DNA of 64,000 nt from Desulfitobacterium metallireducens DSM 15288 (GTDB lineage Bacteria; Bacillota; Desulfitobacteriia; Desulfitobacteriales; Desulfitobacteriaceae): NCBI RefSeq assembly GCF_000231405.2, contig NZ_CP007032.1:1426001-1490000 (forward strand), read 5' to 3'. Every line of letters begins with the position of its first letter. Positions within the stretch are counted from its first letter, which is position 1. A program made the translations under genes and the position numbers. Shown one piece after another: positions 25,238 through 36,681 of this stretch. Below the pieces are notes generated by a model that was not told the DNA's origin, made no database searches, and saw only the letters and a list, made by a program, of their open reading frames with translations.

Positions 25238-27256
25238 ATGCCCAGATATCGGGATTTAACACACACTGCCCGACCATCGGATGCACCGCGTGTGATCGAA
25301 CCAAAAAATCCCTTGCGCACCATTGACCAAGGTGCTCTGGAAATGCTCAAAGTAGCGCAAGAGCAACATATTGAAACTGTTTTTGACCGTTTTGTTGCTC
25401 AACAACCTCAATGTGGATTCGGATATAAAGGAGTTTGTTGCCGGATCTGCTTAGCCGGTCCTTGTCGAGTGAAAACTGAAGAAGGCCCAGGTAGTAAAGG
25501 AATTTGCGGAGCTACAGCTTATACGATTGTTTCACGAAATTTAGTTCGAATGATCGCAGGAGGGGCAGCTTCCCACTCTGAACATGCTCGCCATGTTTTA
25601 CACACCGCTCACGCTATGGTCGAAGGGAATGCACCAGATTACGAAATAAAATCACCAGAAAAGCTTCATAAATTAGCTTCCAAGCTTGGTGTTTCTATCT
25701 TGAATCGTGAAGATCAGGAGATCTTTAAAGATGTGACTGAAATTGCTTACGAAGATTTTGGACGATATCAAGACCGGCCACTCGCTTTCCTAGAAAGTTT
25801 ACTTATTGAGCAACGCCGCAATAAATTCAAACACACAAATGTTATGCCACGTTCAATTGATGGCACCGTAACCGAGCTCATGGCTCAAACGGCAATGGGT
25901 GTAGATAATGACCCTGTCAATCTTATTTTCGGAGGCATTAAAGGCGCTCTTTCTGATTTGGGCGGAGAATATATCGGGACTACTTTAAGTGACATTCTTT
26001 TTGGTGTTCCAGAGCCGATTGTATCGGAATCTAACCTTGGGGTCATTGATCCTAAGATGGTGAATATTGCTGTTCATGGTCATAATCCAGTTCTCAGCGA
26101 AATGGTCGTTACAGCTGCTCGCAAGATGATAGATGAAGCTAAAAAAGTGGGAGCAGAGGGTGTGAATATTGTCGGGATTTGCTGTACTGGAAATGAACTG
26201 TTAATGCGCGAAGGAGTATATTTAGCAACTTCTTCAGCTTCCCAGGAAATGGCGATTTTAACAGGCGCACTTGATGCGATGGTTGTTGATATTCAATGTA
26301 TTTATCCATCTGTTCAACAAGTGGCTGAGTGTTTCCACACAAAGATAGTAACCACTGAAGCTATCATGAAAACTCCTGGGGCACAGCATATCGCGTTTAA
26401 TGCAGAAACAGCAATGGAAGATGCACAGAAGCTGGTTCGAATTGCAATTGAAGCTTATAAGAATCGGGATCCTCAAAAAATCTCAATTCCCAATGAGCGT
26501 CATAAACTTGTCGCCGGTTTTAGCCTTGAAGCTTTAACGAATATTTTCTCCAAGATCAATCCTAATCGTCCAATTTCAGTCCTCACTGACGCTATTTTGA
26601 ATGGTCAACTAAAAGGGGTCGTTCAAATGGCAGGCTGTAACAATCTCAGACGTCCTCAGGACGAATCCCATATTGCTATTCTTAAGGAACTTGTGAAGAA
26701 TGATGTCCTCGTGGTAGCAACTGGGTGCTCAGCTGGAGCAATAGCGAAAGCCGGGTTAATGAGCCCAGCTGCTGTTGATGCTTACGCAGGAGAGGGACTG
26801 AAAAGTTTTCTTAAGACTCTAGAAAATGCCAATCCGCAACTTAGCACAGGCCTACCTTTGGTCTTCCATATTGGCTCCTGTGTTGACAATAGCCGGGGTA
26901 TAGACCTCGTTATGGCGATGGCTAATGAGCTTGGTGTTGATGTTCCGAAAGTTCCTTATGCTGCGTCTGCTCCTGAAGCCATGCATGAGAAGGCAGTAGC
27001 GATCGGTACCTTCGGTGTGGCCATGGGTTTACCAGTTCATGTTGGAGCTATGCCATTTATTGAAGGAAGCGATATTGTCTACGGAATTACTACTCAGATT
27101 GCCCATGATGTTTTTGGCGGTAATTTTATCTTTGAGATGGAGCCACAAGAGGCTGCTAAAAAGATTCTTGATGCTTTAGAATATCGAACTTGGAAACTCA
27201 GAGTTCATAAACAAGCTTCTGAAAAATTCGATACTCAAATCGCTCAAGGTTGGTAA
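25238..27256 (+). CDS. acsA: carbon monoxide dehydrogenase, catalytic subunit (AcsA/CooS)
   Basis: AcsA reduces CO2 to CO for the acetyl-CoA synthase, or oxidises CO, at a Ni-Fe-S C-cluster. The protein (672 aa) has the B/D-cluster cysteines C59, C67, C68, C71, C76 and C90. All C-cluster ligands are present: H282 (GHNP), C316 (CCTGNE), C354 (DIQCIYPS), C467 (AGCNNLR), C497 (TGCSAG) and C548 (GSCVD). These sit at nearly the same positions as in the Moorella ACS-associated enzyme, so it is intact. AAGGAGGAGG precedes ATG 25238, and acsB follows after 19 bases. Confidence 0.96.
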   Translation: MPRYRDLTHTARPSDAPRVIEPKNPLRTIDQGALEMLKVAQEQHIETVFDRFVAQQPQCGFGYKGVCCRICLAGPCRVKTEEGPGSKGICGATAYTIVSRNLVRMIAGGAASHSEHARHVLHTAHAMVEGNAPDYEIKSPEKLHKLASKLGVSILNREDQEIFKDVTEIAYEDFGRYQDRPLAFLESLLIEQRRNKFKHTNVMPRSIDGTVTELMAQTAMGVDNDPVNLIFGGIKGALSDLGGEYIGTTLSDILFGVPEPIVSESNLGVIDPKMVNIAVHGHNPVLSEMVVTAARKMIDEAKKVGAEGVNIVGICCTGNELLMREGVYLATSSASQEMAILTGALDAMVVDIQCIYPSVQQVAECFHTKIVTTEAIMKTPGAQHIAFNAETAMEDAQKLVRIAIEAYKNRDPQKISIPNERHKLVAGFSLEALTNIFSKINPNRPISVLTDAILNGQLKGVVQMAGCNNLRRPQDESHIAILKELVKNDVLVVATGCSAGAIAKAGLMSPAAVDAYAGEGLKSFLKTLENANPQLSTGLPLVFHIGSCVDNSRGIDLVMAMANELGVDVPKVPYAASAPEAMHEKAVAIGTFGVAMGLPVHVGAMPFIEGSDIVYGITTQIAHDVFGGNFIFEMEPQEAAKKILDALEYRTWKLRVHKQASEKFDTQIAQGW

Positions 27257-27275
27257 GGAAAGGAGGAACTGTCCA

Positions 27276-29456
27276 ATGTCCATGGAGCAAATTTATGAAG
27301 ACGCTATTAAAGACCCTTCACAAGAGCCTAAAAAACTGTTACGCAAAGCTTATGACGGTACAATTACTGCCATGACTTATGCTGAAATTCTGCTTAATCG
27401 CGCCATCAAAGATTACGGTAAGGAACAAAGTATTGGTTATCCTGACACCGCGTATAACTTACCGGTTATTACTTGCCTATCCGGACAAAAAGTTACAACC
27501 TTAAATGAACTCGTCCCTATTCTTAACCGGATGAGGAATCAAGTGAAAACAGGGCTAACTTTCGAAAATGCACGTCTCTGGGGGGAATCTGTCCTCTATG
27601 CTGCAGAAATTATTGAAGTCCTCCATTACTTACGTGGGGATGAGCCTAAAGTAGCGCCCTGGACTGGTTTCTTAGGTGATCCTATTGTCCGTAAACATGG
27701 GATTAAGATGGTTGACTGGACAATACCTGGTGTTGCTGTCATTCTCGGTCGGGCTAAAGATTCTAAAGCAGCCAAAAAGATCGTGGATAATCTTATGGGA
27801 AAAGGGTTTATGATTTTTCTTTGTGATGAAATCATCGAGCAACTTCTTGAAGAGAACGTCAAGATTGGAGAAGATTATATCGCTTTCCCCTTAGGAAATT
27901 TCACATCAGTTATCCATGCTGTAAACTATGCTTTCCGTGCTGGCTTGGCCTTCGGCGGAATCCCAGCAGGTGAACGTGAACAACACCGTGACTATCAGCG
28001 TCGTCGTATTCGGGCTTTTGTTCTTAGTCTCGGTGAATTAGATGATGTCAAAGTAGCCGCATCAATGGGAGCAATCTTTATGGGTTTCCCTATTCTTACC
28101 GATCAAGAATTGGGAAGTGACATGCAAATACCAGATTGGTATATTTCCGAGCCTGATTACGAAAAAATAGTTCCACTCGCACTTGAGGTTCGAGGAATTA
28201 AGCTAACGAATATTGAAGTTCCGATTCCAGTTAACTTCGGGCCTGCCTTTGAAGGAGAGACTATTCGTAAAGGTGATACTTATGTCGAGTTCGGCGGTGG
28301 AAAAACAACAGGCTTTGAGCTTGTTCGCATGGTTGCCCAAGATGAAGTCGAAGATGGTAAAATCACGGTTATTGGACCTGAAATTGATTCAGTGCCAGAA
28401 GGAACCCGCTTACCCCTTGGTATTATGGTGGATATCTACGGTCGTAAGATGCAAGAAGATTTTGAAGGTGTTCTTGAGCGCCGCATCCACTACTTTACAA
28501 ACTATGGAGAGGGTATATGGCATGTCGCGCAACGGGATCTCTGCTGGGTTCGTATTTCGAAAGATGCACGTGCTAAGGGCTTCTTAATGAAACACATTGG
28601 AGAACTTCTCCTCGCTAAATTTAAACAAGAATTCCCAGCTATCGTGGACCGTGTTCAGATCACCATTCTTACCGATCAAGCTGCCGTTAATGAGAATATA
28701 GTCAAGGCTCGGGAACGCTATCGTATTCGTGATGCTCGTCTTAAAAGTTTAACTGATGAAAGTGTTGATACCTTCTATTCCTGCCTCCTTTGTCAGTCCT
28801 TTGCACCAAATCATGTTTGCATCACAACTCCTGAACGGGTTGGCCTGTGTGGCGCAGTCAGCTGGCTTGATGCAAGAGCAGCTTATGAAATTACGCCGAC
28901 CGGACCCAACCAGCCAATTCCTAAAGGACCGGCGATAGATGAAGTTAAGGGTATGTGGCAAAGTTGTAATGATTATCTTCGTCCTGCTTCTAACAATACG
29001 TTAGACGAAGTTAACCTCTATACGTTAATGGATAAACCAATGACCTCCTGTGGCTGTTTTGAAGCGATTATGGCAATTGTTCCAGAAGTTAATGGCCTCA
29101 TGATCACTACTCGTGAACATAGTGGTATGACTCCATGTGGTATGACCTTCTCAACCCTAGCAGGAACCGTTGGCGGTGGCTTGCAGACTCCTGGGTTTAT
29201 GGGTATCGGACGTTCATATGTTGTCAGCCGTAAATTTATTCCTGCTGATGGTGGTATTGCACGCATTGTCTGGATGCCGAAAGAACTTAAGGAGTTCCTG
29301 CGTGAAGATTTTGTACAACGATCCATCGATGAAGGTCTGGGCGAAGATTTCATCGATAAGATTGCCGATGAAACCATTGGGACAACGGTCGAAGAAATTA
29401 TGCCTTTCCTTGAGGAAAATGGGCACCCGTGCTATTCGCTTGAACCTTTAATGTAA
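27276..29456 (+). CDS. acsB: acetyl-CoA synthase, alpha subunit of CODH/ACS
   Basis: AcsB condenses CO, the methyl group from the corrinoid protein and CoA into acetyl-CoA at the A-cluster. The protein (726 aa) is full bacterial length and includes the N-terminal domain that binds CODH. The cubane ligands are C503, C506, C515 and C525. The dinickel site is C592-G593-C594. All are three residues below the Moorella numbers, so the protein is collinear and complete. AGGAGG at 27261-27266 is 9 bases before ATG 27276; a second ATG two codons later is less well placed. Confidence 0.97.
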   Translation: MSMEQIYEDAIKDPSQEPKKLLRKAYDGTITAMTYAEILLNRAIKDYGKEQSIGYPDTAYNLPVITCLSGQKVTTLNELVPILNRMRNQVKTGLTFENARLWGESVLYAAEIIEVLHYLRGDEPKVAPWTGFLGDPIVRKHGIKMVDWTIPGVAVILGRAKDSKAAKKIVDNLMGKGFMIFLCDEIIEQLLEENVKIGEDYIAFPLGNFTSVIHAVNYAFRAGLAFGGIPAGEREQHRDYQRRRIRAFVLSLGELDDVKVAASMGAIFMGFPILTDQELGSDMQIPDWYISEPDYEKIVPLALEVRGIKLTNIEVPIPVNFGPAFEGETIRKGDTYVEFGGGKTTGFELVRMVAQDEVEDGKITVIGPEIDSVPEGTRLPLGIMVDIYGRKMQEDFEGVLERRIHYFTNYGEGIWHVAQRDLCWVRISKDARAKGFLMKHIGELLLAKFKQEFPAIVDRVQITILTDQAAVNENIVKARERYRIRDARLKSLTDESVDTFYSCLLCQSFAPNHVCITTPERVGLCGAVSWLDARAAYEITPTGPNQPIPKGPAIDEVKGMWQSCNDYLRPASNNTLDEVNLYTLMDKPMTSCGCFEAIMAIVPEVNGLMITTREHSGMTPCGMTFSTLAGTVGGGLQTPGFMGIGRSYVVSRKFIPADGGIARIVWMPKELKEFLREDFVQRSIDEGLGEDFIDKIADETIGTTVEEIMPFLEENGHPCYSLEPLM

Positions 29457-29498
29457 TGCGAATTTAATTCTAACTATAGTATGTTTCCCGAATCTTTA

Positions 29499-29536
29499 CC
29501 CCTCTGCTTTAGACCTTTTCACGAAAAGCAGAGGGG
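29499..29536. other. intercistronic hairpin between acsB and acsC
   Basis: CCCCTCTGCTTT pairs perfectly with AAAGCAGAGGGG (12 pairs, 14-base loop). No T run follows (AATATC), so it is unlikely to be a complete intrinsic terminator. It could mark an RNA processing or stability point that sets AcsB apart from the corrinoid protein genes. Confidence 0.75.
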
Positions 29537-29569
29537 AATATCAAATCAGAAGAAAGGGGTAACCGTCAC

Positions 29570-30898
29570 ATGGGATTAACTGGACTAGAAATTTATAAAC
29601 AGCTTCCTAAGAAAAACTGCGGGGAATGCGGAACTCCAACTTGTCTAGCTTTTGCGATGGCTTTAGCCGCGGGTAAAGGTGCCTTAGAGACATGTCCATA
29701 TGTAACTGATGAGGCTCGTGAAAATCTTGCTTCTGCCTCTGCTCCACCAATTAAAGCAATTAAGTTCGGAAATGAATCTGTTCTTGGTGATGAAACGGTT
29801 CTATTCCGTCATGACAAAACGTTCTATCATCCAACAACTTTACTTATTAAAGTTTCGGATAAGCTTACAGACTCTGAAATTGAGGCGAAAGTCCAAGAAA
29901 TTGAAGGCCTAGAGTTTGACCGGGTTGGATTACACTACAGTATTGATGGAATTGCAGTGGTGAATGAATCTAGTGATCAAGACCGTTTTAGCCAAGTCGT
30001 TGAGAAAGTCGCTTCGGCTACTTCGCGTTCATTGATGGTTCTTAGTGAAAATCCGGATGCTTTAAAAGCTGCTGTACCTGGAATTGCTTCTCGGAAACCG
30101 TTAATTGGTCCAGCAACCTTTGAAAATTATGAGGCTGTAGTAAACTTCGCGAAGGAGCAAAAAGTACCTGTAATCCTCAAGGCTGATGGTTTGGACGCTT
30201 TAAATGAATTGGTTGAAAGTGCTCAAAAACTGGGGTACAAAGAATTTGTTCTTGACCCGGGTTCGCGTAGCACGAGCCAAACTTTGGCTAACCTAACCCA
30301 TTTACGGCGGCTAGCTATTAAAAAGAAATATCGTCCGTTTGGTTATCCAGTAATTGCCTTCACTGGCAAAAATGAACCGTTAGATGAGATTGCAGAAGCC
30401 TCAGTATATGTGGCTAAATATGCAAGTGCCATAGTCTTAAAAACTTCTATTAAAGCACATATTCTTCCGCTTATGGCGCTCCGCCAAAATCTATATACTG
30501 ATCCGCAAAAACCAATTCAAGTTGAGCCCACGCTTCACGTGATCGGAGATGTTAATGAGAATTCTCCTGTCTATGTGACGACTAACTTCTCGCTGACCTA
30601 CTACAGCGTTGAAGGAGAAGTTGAATCCAGTAAAATTCCAAGTTACATCCTTCCGATTGATACGGATGGAACTTCAGTCCTAACGGCTTATGCAGCCGGT
30701 AAATTCGAACCGGAAAAAATTGCGGATGCTTTAGCTGCCAGTGGTGTTGCGGAAAAGGTTAATCATCGTAATTTAATCATACCGGGGGCAGTTGCTGTTA
30801 TTTCTGGAAAGCTCCAGGAAAAATCGAGCTGGAAAGTTGTTGTTGGGCCTCGTGAGTCGAGTGGTATTATTTCCTTCGTCCGAACCATGCAAGGTTGA
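29570..30898 (+). CDS. acsC: corrinoid iron-sulfur protein, large subunit
   Basis: AcsC carries the [4Fe-4S] cluster and, with AcsD, the cobamide that shuttles the methyl group from AcsE to AcsB. The protein (442 aa) begins with the cluster motif: C17, C20, C25 and C42 (NCGECGTPTC ... ETCPYV). A TIM-barrel domain follows, and the C-terminal cobalamin-binding domain contains NLIIPGAVAVISGKL. It starts 113 bases after acsB, beyond the hairpin, with its own RBS AGAAAGGGG. Confidence 0.95.
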   Translation: MGLTGLEIYKQLPKKNCGECGTPTCLAFAMALAAGKGALETCPYVTDEARENLASASAPPIKAIKFGNESVLGDETVLFRHDKTFYHPTTLLIKVSDKLTDSEIEAKVQEIEGLEFDRVGLHYSIDGIAVVNESSDQDRFSQVVEKVASATSRSLMVLSENPDALKAAVPGIASRKPLIGPATFENYEAVVNFAKEQKVPVILKADGLDALNELVESAQKLGYKEFVLDPGSRSTSQTLANLTHLRRLAIKKKYRPFGYPVIAFTGKNEPLDEIAEASVYVAKYASAIVLKTSIKAHILPLMALRQNLYTDPQKPIQVEPTLHVIGDVNENSPVYVTTNFSLTYYSVEGEVESSKIPSYILPIDTDGTSVLTAYAAGKFEPEKIADALAASGVAEKVNHRNLIIPGAVAVISGKLQEKSSWKVVVGPRESSGIISFVRTMQG

Positions 30899-30985
30899 CC
30901 AGGTTTAAATTATATGTAGTGGATTAGAAAGAAAGCAGATAAGACTGCCAAAAGAGGGATTAGAATAAACAGGGGAGGGAAAGTC

Positions 30986-32896
30986 ATGGCCCAATATCAA
31001 ATCACATTCATGCCAGAAAATAGAGCCATTGAAATTGAGGCAGGAACCTCCCTGCTCAAAGCGGCTTCCAAAGCCGAAATCTATATTAAATCAGGCTGTG
31101 GCGGCGCTGGAACATGCGGAGCTTGCAAAGTTACGGTTGTTTCTGGCGAAGTCGAAACGACTGGAACAGGAAATTTGAACCCAGATCAAATTGCTCATGG
31201 TGTGCGTCTAGCTTGTCAGTCCTTTGTGCAAGGTGATTTAACAGTAGAGGTACCACCAGAATCTCGCCTTCAGGAACATCAGGTACTGATGGGAGATGTT
31301 AAAAAAGGGATTTTACAGGAATCTACAAACGACATCCTTGACAAATATGGGCATAAACCATTAGCGAATAAAATCAGAGTTCAGCTTCCTGAACCCACGT
31401 TAACAGACAATGCGAGTGATTGGGCCAGGCTATCTGTGGAACTCAAACGGAACCTTCCTTATGAAAAAAATATTGAGATACCATTATCGGTCTTACGTGA
31501 TTTGCCCGAAATTCTTCGTCAAGCGAACTGGGATGTTTCCCTTACCTTGACTGATTTGGACGACAAGTACACGATAACTCGGATCGAACCAGGAAATGAG
31601 CAACCACCGTATGGGTTAGCCATTGATATCGGTACAACTACTGTTGTTGTTTACCTTGTTAATCTTAAAACGGGTGCGATTGAGGATAAACAGGGAACAT
31701 ACAATAAGCAAGCTAAATTCGGTGATGATGTCATTTCCAGGATTGTCTATGCCGTTGAGACACCTGATAGTATGCAAGAGATTCACCAAGCTGTAATCGA
31801 CACTATAAATGAACTAACGGACAAATTGCTTGCACGTCAAAACTTAATACAGGCCGATCTAACAGCAGCAGTTGTAGCTGCCAATACTACAATGACCCAA
31901 CTATTCCTTGGGATAAACCCACGATATCTTCGTTTAGAACCATATATTCCTACAGTTAGTCTTACACCCTCTGTTCCAGCAAGAGAACTCGGCCTACATA
32001 TCCTGCCTGAGGCCTTAGTTCATTCCTATCCGTCTGTTGCCAGTTATGTAGGCGGAGATATTGTCTCAGGTGCTCTCATTACGGATATGGCGAATAAGGA
32101 GGAGGTTACTCTCTTTATTGATATTGGCACAAATGGTGAGATTGTACTCGGAAATCAAGACTGGCTCGTTTCCTGTGCTTGTTCGGCCGGTCCATGTTTT
32201 GAAGGTGGCGGAATTAATTTTGGGATGCGTGCCATGTCGGGCGCAATCGAGCGAGTTGAAATCGATCCTGAAACTTTGGACGTGAATCTTACTGTTGTAG
32301 GGCGAATTCTTCCTGTCGGGATTTGTGGATCTGGACTGGTAGATTGCTTAGCGAAAATGCGTAAAGCAGGAATTATTGATCGAGCGGGTAATTTTCAGCT
32401 TGAACGCTCTTCCTATTCAGCACGCTTACGTCAAACGCCAGATGATAAAGAATTTGTCCTTGCTTGGGCGCATCAAGCTGGTGGGGATAAGGATATTGTC
32501 ATTACGGAAAATGATGTTAAGAATCTGATCCGGGCAAAAGGCGCTATCTATGCGGGTATTCGATCTTTGCTACAAATGGTGGCTATGGACATTGATTTGA
32601 TTGATCGGATTGATATCGCTGGTGGCTTTGGAAACTACCTCAATGTTCCTGACTCGGTTCAAATTGGTTTACTTCCTGACTTGCCAGCCGAGAAATATGA
32701 ATTTATTGGTAACTCTTCTGTTAAAGGGGCTTGCTTAGCCTTGTTATCACAAAAGGCCTGGCGCGAAGCGGCTGACTTAGCGCGGAAAATCACGTATGTA
32801 GAGCTCTCCATCGGGACTACTTTTATGGATGAGTTTGTATCAGCCCTTTTCTTGCCTCATACTGACTTGTCCCTATTCCCTACGGTTGAAGGATAA
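30986..32896 (+). CDS. acsV: reductive activator of corrinoid proteins (ferredoxin plus ASKHA ATPase)
   Basis: This protein (636 aa) uses ATP to return accidentally oxidised Co(II) of the corrinoid protein to Co(I). The N-terminal plant-type [2Fe-2S] domain has C38, C44, C47 and C77 (GCGGAGTCGAC ... LACQSF). A linker domain precedes the DUF4445/ASKHA ATPase, with the phosphate loops AIDIGTTTVVVYL (near residue 213) and LFIDIGTNGEIVLG (near 375) and a C-terminal DIAGGFGNYL. It sits between acsC and the second cooC, typical for acs operons. The symbol follows common use for this activator. Confidence 0.88.
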   Translation: MAQYQITFMPENRAIEIEAGTSLLKAASKAEIYIKSGCGGAGTCGACKVTVVSGEVETTGTGNLNPDQIAHGVRLACQSFVQGDLTVEVPPESRLQEHQVLMGDVKKGILQESTNDILDKYGHKPLANKIRVQLPEPTLTDNASDWARLSVELKRNLPYEKNIEIPLSVLRDLPEILRQANWDVSLTLTDLDDKYTITRIEPGNEQPPYGLAIDIGTTTVVVYLVNLKTGAIEDKQGTYNKQAKFGDDVISRIVYAVETPDSMQEIHQAVIDTINELTDKLLARQNLIQADLTAAVVAANTTMTQLFLGINPRYLRLEPYIPTVSLTPSVPARELGLHILPEALVHSYPSVASYVGGDIVSGALITDMANKEEVTLFIDIGTNGEIVLGNQDWLVSCACSAGPCFEGGGINFGMRAMSGAIERVEIDPETLDVNLTVVGRILPVGICGSGLVDCLAKMRKAGIIDRAGNFQLERSSYSARLRQTPDDKEFVLAWAHQAGGDKDIVITENDVKNLIRAKGAIYAGIRSLLQMVAMDIDLIDRIDIAGGFGNYLNVPDSVQIGLLPDLPAEKYEFIGNSSVKGACLALLSQKAWREAADLARKITYVELSIGTTFMDEFVSALFLPHTDLSLFPTVEG

Positions 32897-32941
32897 ACTA
32901 CATCCTGACAATTCTTACAAAAAGCTTGGAGGTATATTAAT

Positions 32942-33700
32942 ATGGCAAAATACGTAGCCGTTGCAGGAAAAGGCGGGGTAGGAAAAACAACATTCACAGC
33001 CCTTTTGCTTAGACAAATTATAAATAACAATCGTGATATTTCTATCTTAGCTGTTGATGCTGATCCAAATGCCAACCTAAATGAAGCCCTTGGGCTCGAA
33101 GTTACAGCGACAATTTCTGATCTCTTGGAAGAGACGAAAAATCCTAAAGCGATCCCAGCAGGGATGCCAAAAGATGTGTTCGTTGAATACAAACTTCAAC
33201 AAACACTTGTGGAATCACAAGATATTGATCTTTTGGTCATGGGCGGACCGCAAGGCCCGGGTTGTTACTGTTATCCCAATGATCTTCTTCGAAAATACTT
33301 AGAGAATTTGGGAAGTAACTATGACCTGATTGCCATTGATACCGAAGCAGGTTTAGAGCATATCAGTCGTAGAACGATTCCGCATGTGGACATGATGTTT
33401 GTTATTAGCGATTCTTCAGCTCGTGGAATTCGCTCCGCTGGACGTGTTCATGATTTAATTAAAGGTTTGCATTCGGCAGTGGGTGAAGTTTATTTAGTAG
33501 TTACTAAAACTTCAGATAATAGTTTGGATGCGCTTTCTGAAGAAATTGCGAAAACCGGACTCAAGTTAATCGGTGAAATTCCACTTGATTCTTCGGTCGT
33601 GGAACTTGATTTAGCAGGGCAAGCCCTCTACAATCTTCCCGATGACTCAAAAGCAGTTCAAGCGGTGCAGAAAATCCTTGAACGAACTCAAATTTTTTAA
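32942..33700 (+). CDS. CooC/AcsF-type nickel-insertion ATPase (second copy)
   Basis: A second MinD-like maturation ATPase (252 aa) has the P-loop KGGVGKT at 10-16, [15 protein letters not shown] at 37-51, and the CxC motif C108-Y-C110 within [10 protein letters not shown]. It differs from the first copy, which suggests a split of duties: one for CODH and one for the A-cluster, as proposed for AcsF. The RBS is GGAGG, and its stop lies 58 bases before acsD. Which copy serves which enzyme cannot be read from the sequence. Confidence 0.87.
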   Translation: MAKYVAVAGKGGVGKTTFTALLLRQIINNNRDISILAVDADPNANLNEALGLEVTATISDLLEETKNPKAIPAGMPKDVFVEYKLQQTLVESQDIDLLVMGGPQGPGCYCYPNDLLRKYLENLGSNYDLIAIDTEAGLEHISRRTIPHVDMMFVISDSSARGIRSAGRVHDLIKGLHSAVGEVYLVVTKTSDNSLDALSEEIAKTGLKLIGEIPLDSSVVELDLAGQALYNLPDDSKAVQAVQKILERTQIF

Positions 33701-33758
33701 TGTACCAGATTGCTTCTTAAACTCCGAATTCAAAAAGGCTAGAGAGGAGAGAAATGCG

Positions 33759-35541
<1,783 letters not shown>

Positions 35542-35574
35542 TTTCTTATAGAAAGAAGTTAAATTTTTATAATT

Positions 35575-35625
35575 CGAAGATACCTGCTCTCGAATCACGG
35601 GAGTAGGTATTCTTCGTTTTTTATT
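35575..35625 (+). terminator. terminator of the acs operon
   Basis: A long stem, CGAAGATACCTGCTCTCG against CGGGAGTAGGTATTCTTCG with one bulge and two wobble pairs, has a short AATCA loop. A six-base T run follows. Confidence 0.93.
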
Positions 35626-35698
35626 TAATGTTTGTATCATACAATCCTGACAAATCGCATAGCTATCAAATTAGAATAGCTAGCGGAGGTGGACAAAC

Positions 35699-36613
35699 AT
35701 GGAGACCTATTTCAAAGAAAATACAGATGTCCAAGCATGGGTTGATTTATTGATTGAAAAGATTTTTACCGTATGCCTGCTCAATGGTTCTGATGCCGAT
35801 TCGGAATTTTCACGAGGAAGGCAGGCTGCCAATAGGATAGCTGGCATTCTTCAAGGCCTTTCTGATTTTCCTGAAGATACACTGAAGGAAGGAATTCGCC
35901 AACTTGTAGAGCAACGTCTTCCAGACCCTCGCGTGATCGATAACTTTCCTCAGTTCTATCGTCTGATGGAGGATATGATTAAATCAGGATTACCAAACGT
36001 ACAAACTAGTGAAGTTGAATCGGATATACCCGATTCAGCGCTTTCTGAAGAAACACCAAGTTCAAAAATCAAACTCACGCGAAGACCTGAGAAAACAGAG
36101 AACTATTCTCAAGTAATTATTCCCGAAGTTGCTGTTTTCGATAATGAGAATTGTGTTGCTATCAATGTTTTTGCAGGATTTTCTCCCCTTACCCCACCTA
36201 ATGAGCCTATTCCTTCAATTCTTCCTGAACCGAAAATTGCTTCCTCTGAAGCAGGACTTACTTTAATTGAAACAGAAATTCCTCCTAAGATAGAACGTGT
36301 TAAATCGTACCCGGTCGAAGGCGAACAATTATTAATGATCCTCAAAAAACTTTATCCTGAAATGCAACCCCTTTGGAATATAAATATAGATGAAATTCCG
36401 ATTTTTATACAAATTGATAACCTTGCCTTTTTAATTTCCAAGGAAAACTTCTCCGAAACAGAGGACATGAAAAAAAGATTGGAGAAACAAGGCTTGACAG
36501 TAATTATTTGTCAACAAGAAGACCTATTTTATTCTAGGCGCTTAGAACGTTTCATCCGTCAAGCATTGCGGAAGTCGGTAAATGCGAAGACTTCTTCATC
36601 CTTTTTAAGTTAA
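35699..36613 (+). CDS. unknown protein (304 aa) upstream of degSU
   Basis: I do not recognise this protein. Residues 1-100 are mostly helical, with a central GRQAANRIAGILQGL segment. Residues 100-190 are a Pro/Ser/Glu-rich, probably flexible linker. The last 95 residues form an alpha/beta unit (IFIQIDNLAFLI, then LTVIICQQEDLFYSRRLERFIRQAL). No signal peptide or membrane segment is visible, so it should be cytoplasmic. The RBS GGAGGTGG precedes ATG 35699. It lies 68 bases before the DegS-like kinase in the same direction and may be part of that signalling unit. Confidence 0.7.
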   Translation: METYFKENTDVQAWVDLLIEKIFTVCLLNGSDADSEFSRGRQAANRIAGILQGLSDFPEDTLKEGIRQLVEQRLPDPRVIDNFPQFYRLMEDMIKSGLPNVQTSEVESDIPDSALSEETPSSKIKLTRRPEKTENYSQVIIPEVAVFDNENCVAINVFAGFSPLTPPNEPIPSILPEPKIASSEAGLTLIETEIPPKIERVKSYPVEGEQLLMILKKLYPEMQPLWNINIDEIPIFIQIDNLAFLISKENFSETEDMKKRLEKQGLTVIICQQEDLFYSRRLERFIRQALRKSVNAKTSSSFLS

Positions 36614-36681
36614 AAGGTAGGATTCCTAAAATTGCTGTCGAATACTATAAATTATATTAACACTTGAAATGAGGGACGACA

